A stretch of 64,000 nucleotides of DNA from Amoebidium appalachense (lineage: Eukaryota > Ichthyosporea), in assembly GCA_963693365.1 (NCBI GenBank), contig CAVNZM010000005.1, positions 3,038,001-3,102,000 of the forward strand. Direction: 5' to 3'. The position numbers and the translations under genes are program-made. Each line of letters begins with the position of its first letter. Position 1 is the first letter of the stretch. Below, in pieces: positions 32,135-64,000 of the stretch. The notes beneath the pieces are model-generated. The model was not told the DNA's origin. It did not search any database and saw nothing but the letters and a program-made list of their open reading frames with translations.

Positions 32135-32699
32135 AGCGTGTGCTTGTGTGTGTGTCCCACAAGCTACTCTGTATGAACATATGCATTTGTTGCCGGGTGT
32201 GTCACGGAATGGCATCACAAGTACGTGTGTGTGTGTGTGTGCGGTGTCTGTGAAAAAGCCAACGCTACGAAATAAAAATAAAGCGACAAGTGACAAAGGA
32301 CACCAGCGGTGCCGCAAAACCTTAAGTGTACGTGTATGCGTGAAACTAGTTTGCTCCAACAAGTCATATGCATCGATGTTGACCAGACCACACTCCGCAA
32401 GAAGACATCATTACTGCTGCTTCCCAACAGGCCCCCCTCAAAACCTACCGAGGCACAGCATTGCCAAGCAAGTCAGTCTCTAAAAGAGCAATGCAGACCA
32501 AATCTGAGCTAAAAAACAATCCCAACGGTCCCGGCCCCTAGATAACCCGATAAGGTGGCCTAGTTGTGGCAGGACACACAGAAAAACACAATTACAGAAT
32601 GCATGCAAGCAAACCCGGTATTGCCATACGACTGGAGGCTAAGGACTGGCAGTCACTTGGAAAGCTCCCCGACGACCAAGTAGCCGCCCCTCCACTCAC

Positions 32700-32779
32700 G
32701 CAGCGCAGAAGTAGCTGAAGAAGTTGCAGCAGCCCACCGCCGTCGCGTAGAAGCGTAGACAGCGTGTAGAAGTTACCAT
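32700..32779 (-). CDS. Possible first coding exon of a minus-strand gene
   Basis: Downstream of a good minus-strand TATA box (32963-32972) the first ATG (32777-32779) opens a short frame, MVTSTRCLRFYATAVGCC onward, 26 codons plus two bases, ending at a consensus donor GTGAGTGG (32692-32699). The peptide is moderately hydrophobic and could be a leader. No convincing second exon was found to the left. An alternative frame across the same donor reads WFLQHLVVHCNLIDGNFY. Either reading is weak. Confidence 0.25.
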
Positions 32780-32962
32780 CTATTAGGTTGCAGTGGACCA
32801 CCAGGTGTTGAAGAAACCACTTCTCAAGCGAGAAACTCCGCGAAAGGGAGATGCCCCCACACTCTCACAGCAGTAGGAATACACCAGGCCACACCACACA
32901 CACGCTGCAGTCACGTTCCCCTGAGTGGGACTCCCTCCCACCACAAAAAGAAGAAACGAAAG

Positions 32963-32972
32963 CCTTTATATA
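32963..32972 (-). promoter_or_regulatory. TATA box, minus strand
   Basis: The minus strand reads TATATAAAGG, a near-perfect TATA consensus. It sits about 190 nt upstream of the candidate exon 32700-32779 and about 390 bp from the first candidate coding exon of the divergent FHA-RING gene. Confidence 0.5.
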
Positions 32973-33354
32973 CCTGCCATGGTGAAGAATCGGGAAAAAA
33001 AGTCGACGTGACAGCTAAGAGATCGAAGTGAAATTTAAAGTGAAGTCCCTCGGGGGTACTCTGGCATGCATGCAGCCGGTAAACTAGTCAAGAACGTGTG
33101 ATGATGGAAAACGCACTAGGCGTGCACTCCACGAGCTCTTCCTTCCCCGCTCCCTCTCCATTCCTCGCCGTGTGCTCAAAGTTTGCTCCATATCTGCTTT
33201 CACTCGTTTCACACACGGCACGAATTCTCTTTGGACACGATGGGAGACGGGGAGGTGTGCCGTGAGTGTGCCGCGCACCTGTACCACATAGGGCGGTGCA
33301 GCAAGAACAAGAATGTGCATATAAGCCCCGTGCCACCACCTGGACCAGCCCTAC

Positions 33355-40201
<6,847 letters not shown>

Positions 40202-40206
<5 letters not shown>

Positions 40207-40267
40207 GCAAGGTTTGGGGGGGGGGGGGGGGGGGGGAGGGGGGAGGGGGGGGGAGGGGGGGGGGGGG
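40202..40267. repeat. Poly-G-rich block just after the FHA-RING stop codon
   Basis: G runs broken by single A bases directly follow the stop at 40204-40206, so this G-rich block would be in the 3' UTR or flank. Confidence 0.9.
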
Positions 40268-42628
<2,361 letters not shown>

Positions 42629-42650
<22 letters not shown>

Positions 42651-42783
42651 GGGGAGAGATGAATGCGTTATAAAGTACGCAGTACACATAAACAATAGAC
42701 AACACGATGCAGAGTGCAAACCACACATAAATATAAGTATGCATATGCATAATATCCAGATCCCATCCTCAGGGGAGGAGAGG
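42629..42783 (-). repeat. Dispersed repeat copy with poly-C tail, reverse orientation
   Basis: In reverse complement it begins CCTGAGGATGGGATC, continues through TATGCATA and TTGCACTCTGCATCGT, and ends ATAACGCATTCATC directly before the tail, which appears on the plus strand as poly-G at 42637-42654. It matches the copies at 25679 and 55890. Confidence 0.8.
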
Positions 42784-42870
42784 GGGGGGGGGGGGGAAGG
42801 TGAGCAGCTGGTTTATGCCCAATTAGGTTTGCGCACTTATTTTTGCGATGGACGTCTGGGGGGCACAGCC

Positions 42871-43089
42871 TTACCCAACAGCTACTAGTGATTTTTTATT
42901 GTTTACATCAGCTATAGCTTCTGCTATTGTCGTGCTAAGTTGGGATATCTCCCTTGCTGCAAATTTGTGGACTTGGAACTTGTCAACTATAGAATTTACG
43001 GGGACTGTCGACTTCTCATTCGCCGTATTTTCCCCTTCTAATAAGGTTGGTGTTATCCCAATATCTATCTCTCTATCCGTGCAGGCCAT
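42871..43089 (-). CDS. AT-rich 72-codon ORF of unknown origin
   Basis: An intact ATG-to-TAA frame with protein-like composition (MACTDREIDIGITPTLLEG; later FAAREISQLSTTIAEAIA). Its codons end mostly in A or T, unlike the GC-ending exons of the surrounding genes, and the segment lacks simple repeats. It could be a remnant of a mobile element, a transferred gene fragment, or a small helical protein. No family is recognised and no promoter is evident. Confidence 0.3.
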   Translation of the reverse strand: MACTDREIDIGITPTLLEGENTANEKSTVPVNSIVDKFQVHKFAAREISQLSTTIAEAIADVNNKKSLVAVG

Positions 43090-43488
43090 TTAATCTCTCT
43101 GTGTACACCTTTTTCGAATGTTGTATGATATCTGACGTTGAGTCAAATGAAAAAGACACAAACGCAAAAAGATCAGCGGTAGGGAGAAAAAACCTGCTTT
43201 GCTCAGTTACTATTATTGCAACAGACCACCAACAAATTGCTGCAATTGTTGGTTTGCTGCCTAAAACCGTAAATATTACTCAATATAGATAGCATCAATG
43301 CCTAGTTTCTTTCTTTTTCGTCTATAAAAAAGCCGGAATTTTAGCAGTGAAATCCTAAATGCACCACATACACACATATCCGAACCTATGAAAAGTCGCT
43401 TAGGTTGCATACTTTGATTAGTTTGCACCCCACCCATAAACCCCTACCAAATTGAAAATTCACACTATGTGCACGATCAAAGCTTTTC

Positions 43489-43566
43489 TTATTGGCCCTC
43501 CGTCTCATCGATCAGCCGTTGTACCTCTGTGTGGGTGTGGGGTGGCGGTGGCGTTTTTTTTTGTTG

Positions 43567-43632
<66 letters not shown>

Positions 43633-45263
43633 GTGTGTGCGCGCGCGCACGCATGCGTGCGGGGGGGGGGGGGGGGGGGGGAGGAGGAGGAGGAGGGGGA
43701 GGGGAAGGGTGTCAATTCGAAATGACCAGTCTCCTGTTTTCCACATTTCCTCTTCTCCAGATCCTTCCGTTCTGCTAACAAGCCAACATTTGCAAGTGAA
43801 GAAGAAAGACCAGACAATACGTTACGAACTCTTATCGCTCCCTACAAAACACAGACTTTGAGATAGAATAAAGACACTTGATAATCGTATTCCCCCCCTT
43901 CTCCTCTCCCCCCTCCCCCCCCCACCCTTCCCTTCCTCCCCCCCCACGAACACGCTCAACCCCCCCCCCCCCCTCCCCCCCCCTTCTCCTTTTCCCCTCC
44001 ACCTTCCCTCCATGGACCAATGCATTCCAAGTCCTAAACCGACATGTGCCCATCTCCCACCAACCTAGACCATGATGTGTGACCACCACACCAACCTCTG
44101 GCACCACCCAATCTGCAGGAACTAGTATATACAGATACACGCACACACACACATGCACTCGTACCGCACACATGCACACATGCGCCAACACACAGGCAGC
44201 CATGCGCATGCACACACATTGCATAGGTGAGATACCAACCCATAACCACGAACAACAGGTATCTCCAACCCCCCTCCCCCCCCCCCCCCCCCCTCCTTCC
44301 CAAGGCGGTCTCACATAACCTGCACACACCTCCCGAAACAGCCCAACCTACCCGTTTGTCTCCCCTCAACAGTATGCACAAACACTATCCTCCCTTCCCC
44401 CTCCCCCCCCCCCCCCCCCCCACCAAACCCCCCCCCCCCCTCTCCCCCCCCAAAAAACCCCACCACCACCATCACCACCGCCACCACCACCATGCACGTG
44501 TCCCAAACTCATCTGTACACACGGGCATCAGGGCACCAATGCAAACACAAAGCATTCAAGCACAAAAGCAATATTGGACACAAACACGTACAAGCACAAG
44601 TACCTTCCTCCCTCCCTCTTTCCCTTCCCCCCCCCCCCCCCCCCCCCCCTCCCCCCCTCCCTCCCCCCTCCCTTACACACAAACACCAACACTCCTCCGG
44701 CACACACATGATGCTTTATAGCGACCACACCCCCGCTCTCCTCCCCCCTCCCCTCCCCCCCCCCGCCCCTCCCCCCCCCCCCCACCACCTCCACTAACAC
44801 ACCCACCCACACTCACCCACACACTCATCCACCCATCCATCCACCCACCCACCCACCCATCCCCCCCCCCCCCCCCCTCCACACACACCCACCCACCCAT
44901 CCCCCCCCCCCCCCCCCCCCCCCTCCACACACACCCACCCACCCATCCCCCCCCCCCCCCCCCCCCTCCACACACACCCACCCACCCATCCCCCCCTCCC
45001 CCCCCCCCCCCACCCACCTCCGTGGTCGTCGGACACCAGTACCCCCCCTTCCAGCACCCCGTAGCCAGGCCAATCTTCTTGTTGCGCTCAAACTCTCGTG
45101 CTATGGCCTGCTCGTCCCCCCTCCACCCCTTGTAGCCCGAGAGGTTCTGCCGGCCCAGGAGGTGCATGCTCTTGATGCGCAGCTCGTTGGCTGTCTGCGG
45201 GTGTGCGGGAGGTGAGTGTTAGGTGGTTTGGTGTGTGTGTGTGTGTTTGTGTGTGTTTGTGTG

Positions 45264-45303
<40 letters not shown>

Positions 45304-45328
45304 TGTGTGTGTGTGTGGGTGGGTGTGC

Positions 45329-45371
<43 letters not shown>

Positions 45372-45513
45372 CGCGTATGCATGGGTTTGGGGGCCGAGGG
45401 GTGATGGAGAAGAAGGGCAAAAAGGAAAGGGAAGCAGCCTAAGGAGTGGGGACAAAGGTGGTGGTAGGCAGTTTTTTTTTTTTTGCCCCCCCAACCCTCA
45501 ATCCTGGGGGAAA

Positions 45514-45547
<34 letters not shown>

Positions 45548-45619
45548 GTAGCCACCCATCCATGGTCTAAACAAAACAATATGAAAAAGCTTTTCTCCCA
45601 CACACATCACAGTTGGGAA

Positions 45620-45658
<39 letters not shown>

Positions 45659-46343
45659 GTAGACGTGAGGGAAGGCAGAGAGGAGTACTGGGTGCGAGGG
45701 GGAACATGTAAAGGGGTGGGGTCAGGGTAGGGAAGTAGGTGGTTTTGGGGGCAGGGGGGGGAGGGGGGGGGGGGGGGGGGGGGGGGGGTATTGTGGTACA
45801 CACATTGAAGCACAACATTCACAACAGGCAAAGGGAGATTAAAACATGTAGATATCATTTAAAACCAAAAATGCATCATAAAAACAACAAATCAGAGAAT
45901 CCATTCTCACGGTGGGTCCAAGTCATGTAAAGTACATACGTTTCGACCCATTGACCTCACACTGGGGGGAGGGAGGGGAGGGGAAGGGGGGGGAGGGGGG
46001 GGGGGGGAGGAGAAAGAATTGAATGCCTTCCAGAGTAGCTAGTACACAATCACGACGGGCAACACAAAACAGATTTGCAAACAAGAACACACACGAAGCG
46101 TAAACATCATAAATAGAGCCCATCGGGGGAGGGGGGGAGGGAGGGGGGGAAAGGATGGGGCGAGGGGGAAGGGGCAGGGCGGGGGGAGGGGGGAGGGGGG
46201 TTCCGATACCCAATCAGGGAGCAGGGTGGCACTGATCTCGCCAAAAGAGCCAATTCCCAGTGTGTTGATGCCCTGCAGCAGGAGGGCCCTCTCTCGCTCC
46301 GTCCACTTGCGCTCCTCTACCTCCATCACCTGCGTCTCAAAGT

Positions 46344-46424
<81 letters not shown>

Positions 46425-46767
46425 CGCGTGTGTGCGTGGGGGGAGGGGAGGGGAGAGCGACGTTTGGATGTGTCTGCGTGTGTGTGTGTGTGCATTTGTG
46501 GGGGGAGGGGGGGAGAGGATGGGGAAGGTTGGAGGGCCAGGAATGAGTGTCTATGTGTGGGAATGGGATGGCAGGGGGTCGGGGTGAGGTGGGTGGGTAG
46601 GAAAAGGGGGGGGGGGGGGGGGGGGGGGGGGGGGATGGACAGGCAAGGTAAGTAAGGAATACGGAGCAAGGGATAGTAGAAAGGCTCGAAGGAAGGAGGG
46701 GGATGGAGAAGCTTGTGTGTGTGTGTTTGATAAGAAGAGACAGGTGTGTGTGTGTGCATGTGGGTTC

Positions 46768-46805
<38 letters not shown>

Positions 46806-47715
46806 GGGGGATACAGAAAGAAGGGCTGAGACGGGTGGGTGGCTGGCTGGGTGGGTTCCGGGGGGGAAAGGGGGGGGAGGGGGGGGGGGGGGGGGGTCAA
46901 TGGACAAGAAGCAACAAAAACGGGTGGTTGGGGTGTGTAGGGTGAGCAGTCGTGCAGGTTATAAGAGCACCTCGCTATCAGGTTATGGGTGGGTGAGGGG
47001 AGGGGAGGGGAGGAGAGGGGAGGGGAGGCGGAGGGGCGGGGCTGGGGATGAGATTTCAACCAATCTCCTGCCGTCTGCTCTGTGAGAAGCATCCGCAAAA
47101 ATTATTCCACTCAGACTGACTATACTTACACAAACAGAAACTTAACTCTGCACATCTAACAACCCCCCCCCCCGGGGACACACACAAACACACACGTGCA
47201 TAGGCGTACACACAGTCGCAACTGAAAGGCCTAGTGCACAACAAAATACTAGTGGTGTGGAGGACGGGCAGGAGCACAGGAGGTACCACACGAGTGGGTG
47301 ATGGTGGTGGTGGTTTGGGGGAGGGGGAGGGGTAGGTGGGTGGGTGGGTGGGTGGGTTGGGTGGTGGTGGTGGTGGTGGGGGGGGGGGGGCAGTCAGAAG
47401 AGGGGAGAACAGAGGGAGTGAGAAAAGGCCGGGGAAGGGGGGGGGGGGGGGGTTCGACTGGGGGACAGACCTAAAGGACAAGGTGGCGAAGCAAGAGGAG
47501 GGGGGGGGGGGGGGGGGGGGGGGGGATGCATGCTTTTCATTGAATGTGCCATCACCATTGAGCATGTGTTCTGTGTCGGGGGAAGTCCGGCCTTCGACAG
47601 AACATAAAGCGCATGTGCTTGACAAAGGTCTGTCGCTGGTCGGGTGTCCATGTGTGGTGGTCAGAGGGTAGCTGGCTGGACTGGCTGGCTATGTGCTACA
47701 GAGGTGTGTGTGTGT

Positions 47716-47746
<31 letters not shown>

Positions 47747-49654
47747 GGGAGGGGGGAGGGGTGGAGGGGGGCGGCTAGAATGCGGAATAGGGTACAAAGT
47801 ACAATTGCACGATGAGAAATACGGGCCAGGACAGGTGCAAAGGCATACATTCAAGTATGCAACGTCAGCAGCACGTATATGTCAACATCAGCAGAGCCCA
47901 TCCTCAAGGGCGGGCTGAAGAGATTAACTATGTCTGAGTTTCGGCCAGTTAGCTTCGTATACGAAGGCCAACTCTGAGAACAGCGTCATTAAACTTGGGT
48001 GTGTGTGTGTGTGTGTGCGGCTGTGTGGGGAGGGGGTACAAGAAATGCATTGGATTGACATGAATGCAACATGCAAAGAAGCCTGTTAGTAGGAAAGGCA
48101 CAAGGCAGGGACAAGAGAATATGCAGTGTGCAATTTGAGGAAAAGGCATGCAATACAGGTCATCCACACACGACAACTGTATTTGTTATGTAAAGAAAAC
48201 CCGGGGTTGGTGGTGGAGTGTGTTGTGTGTGTGGGGGGGGGGAAGGGAAGGGGATGGAATGACCCTGGGTTATTGGTTAGGGGTTAACAGAAAAAAGGGG
48301 GGCCTGGTTGCAATACACAACGAATTTACAGGTACAGCAGGACATGATGGTGTTCATAAAAATGGTAAGCAATTCTTTTTGTGCTAAGAGAGAGTATGAA
48401 ATAGTAATGGTGAGGGTGCAGAAGAGCTGAAGGGTGGGTGGGTAGTGGGGGTTAGTTGGTTGGGGGGAGGGGGGAAGGGGGGGAGGGGGGGGGAAGGTGA
48501 GGGGGGAGAAGGGTTGAATTTCAAGTTTAGCGTCGTTTGTCGATAAGTGAGTTTCAGGCTGTTGAAGCATGTGGTTATTTAATATAAGTGGCACCGTAAA
48601 GGGGGTCTGCGGGTAAGTGGACATATGTGCCTCCTCTTACATGTGTTGATGTGTGCGTGTGGTTCTGAATGTGAGCCTAGACGTGGCGGTGTGTGGATCT
48701 GTGTAATTGCGTGCTTGTGCTTTGCATTCATGCCAACGTAGTGATTCACAGATGGAAGCACTTTGAATTTGAATATGGGCAAGGGACAAGCACCACAACA
48801 TGGAAGGATGCATTTCTGAAATGCAACACAAAGGCGGGTGCATGGGGTGGGAATGGGGTGGGGTGGGGTGGGATGGGGTGGGGGAGTAGGGGCGGAGGTA
48901 ACGCAGAGGCAAAAGCAAGAGGAGGAAGAAGTGGAAACAGGAAATATCCTCCTTGTAGTGCTTGGGGAGGGGGGGGGGGGGAAGGGGGGGGGGGGAGGGG
49001 GGTAGGTGTGTGCGTGTGTGGTGGTGGTGGTGGTGGGGATGGCGGGGGGGAAGGGGAGGACAAAAAGTGTGTATGGGTTGCAGTCTAGAAACGAGGCATG
49101 GGGCTAAAAAGAATAACGAAGCAGGTTGAATGATTATTTTTGAAAGTCTAAGATTAAGTTCTTTTTTTTTTGTGCCATGTGTTTCCGGGTGTGTGTGGGA
49201 AGAGAACGATAGGTAGGCGGGTAGGCACTATCCACCCCACAGATAGCTGAGTGTGTATGTCCCTTTCTTCTCTGTTCTTCTTGCTTTGGGTGTGTTGGGT
49301 CGGGGTTTTGTTTGTGGTACACAGCACGGAGTTCAGTTCAACACTCAGTTCTACAGTGGAACACACAAGCAAAGTATGTAACATAAAGTATGACCGGAGG
49401 GGGAACCGGTGGACGAGGCGAAGAGGGGGAGGGGGTGCCGGGGGTGAGGGGGTGGGGGGGGGAAGGGGGGGAGGGGGGAGCAAGGGACATAGTCAAAATG
49501 AAAAAACCACAGGTCAATGGCTGGCTGGAAAGGGCTCAGGGGAGGGGAGTTCACGTGGGTAGTTCACCTGTTCGTATTCAAGGTCTCGCTGTGGGGTTGG
49601 CTTGGAGCCCCCTGTGGCATCCATTTCCGTGGTGTTGTCGCCTGTACCAAGCAT
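43489..49654 (-). CDS. SANT/Myb-type domain protein with an unrecognised conserved block, 3' part uncertain
   Basis: Four exons join cleanly: 49568-49654 (start, [18 protein letters not shown]), 47556-47671, 46210-46345 and 45018-45194. Exon 2 has a tryptophan-led helix ([19 protein letters not shown]). Exon 3 is a SANT/Myb-like repeat ([20 protein letters not shown], then [11 protein letters not shown]). Exon 4 continues with [20 protein letters not shown] and later [18 protein letters not shown], a Gly/Trp-rich block that looks conserved but that I cannot name. SANT repeats act in DNA or histone-tail binding, so a nuclear role is likely. Probable last exons are 43489-43526 (ends LIDETEGQ, stop TAA), preceded in phase by about 43736-43792 ([15 protein letters not shown]); the exon linking these to 45018 is missing. 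The intervening plus-strand C-rich repeats (44280-45010) suggest a long intron. Confidence 0.75.
43569..43679. repeat. (GT)n then poly-G
   Basis: GT array 43569-43627, a short GCGC/GCAC patch, then poly-G 43661-43681. On the minus strand the CA array runs into the acceptor of the candidate last exon of the SANT gene. Confidence 0.95.
44817..45010. repeat. Minisatellite of CACCC-rich unit with poly-C
   Basis: The unit ctccacacacacccacccacccat followed by 15-25 C repeats three times at 44878, 44922 and 44966 (period about 42-46 bp), preceded by a (catc/caccc) stretch. It ends directly at the donor side of the SANT-gene exon 45018-45194. Confidence 0.9.
45516..45788. repeat. Three poly-G tracts
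   Basis: G runs at 45517-45546, 45619-45657 and 45753-45788 in the intron between the exons at 45018-45194 and 46210-46345 (poly-C in sense). Confidence 0.95.
46347..46418. repeat. (GT)n abutting a 3' splice site
   Basis: About 36 GT units; on the minus strand this is (CA)n ending CACACAG directly at the SANT exon (46345). Further poly-G tracts lie at 46608-46634 and 46770-46804. Confidence 0.95.
47717..47910 (-). repeat. Diverged dispersed-repeat copy with poly-C tail
   Basis: In reverse complement the head reads CCTTGAGGATGGGCTCTGCT, matching the head of the copy at 25679. The body is more diverged but keeps the gaatgcg edge, followed after a short G-rich stretch by poly-G (47717-47745), the poly-C tail in element orientation. 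It lies just upstream of the SANT exon at 47556-47671. Confidence 0.55.
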
Positions 49655-63852
<14,198 letters not shown>

Positions 63853-64000
63853 GTATAACTCCTTCCCCCCCCCCCCCCCACCCACCCACCCGCCCACCCA
63901 CTTCCCCCTCCTCCCCTCCCATCCTCCCCCCCCCCCCCCCCCCCCCCCCACCACCACCACCACCACCATCACCACTGCCACACACACAAACACACCAATA

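Overview
This window is nuclear DNA of an intron-rich eukaryote. Genes are split into short exons (12-316 nt) with GT-AG introns. Introns and spacers are packed with (GT)n/(CA)n, (GTGC)n and (CT)n microsatellites and with poly-G/poly-C runs often longer than 25 nt. The proteins (secretory-pathway DNAJC3/p58IPK, PSME3IP1/FAM192A, a PWWP protein with a KEN box and a sororin-like tail, an FHA-RING protein, a SANT protein, a large Cache-type receptor) fit a unicellular or early-branching eukaryote, possibly a holozoan protist. The sequence alone does not fix the lineage. No rRNA, tRNA, CRISPR array or recognisable transposase was seen.

Layout. 1-6733: minus-strand DNAJC3/p58IPK gene, ten exons resolved from the start codon; the C-terminal J-domain part lies beyond the left edge. 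8400-12196: a poorly resolved minus-strand gene starting with a coiled-coil exon. 13333-20155: a complete minus-strand gene whose eleven exons close in one frame (330 aa). 20156-21027: shared upstream region of two divergent genes. 21028-27261: plus-strand PSME3IP1 homologue, seven exons. 27262-30327: mostly GT-repeat spacer. 30328-30882: single-exon secreted protein (minus) with a TATA box. 32700-32972: possible first exon and TATA box of another minus-strand gene. 33355-40206: plus-strand FHA / double RING gene with a tandemly duplicated FHA exon; a TATA box and a 42-codon ORF sit inside one of its introns. 40207-43488: spacer with one AT-rich 72-codon ORF. 43489-49654: minus-strand SANT-domain gene, start and core exons clear, 3' end uncertain. 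49655-53984: CA-repeat and AT-rich spacer. 53985-63852: plus-strand receptor gene, 15 exons in frame (about 697 aa), running off the right edge.

The genes look like independent housekeeping, chromatin and signalling loci, not an operon-like system. The most unusual material is the PWWP/KEN/sororin-like architecture, the duplicated and possibly mutually exclusive FHA exons, a family of about 110-bp dispersed repeats that end in long poly-C tails, and the systematic placement of microsatellites and poly-C runs directly against splice sites. Exon models were built by hand from reading frame, phase and splice consensus, with no transcript evidence.
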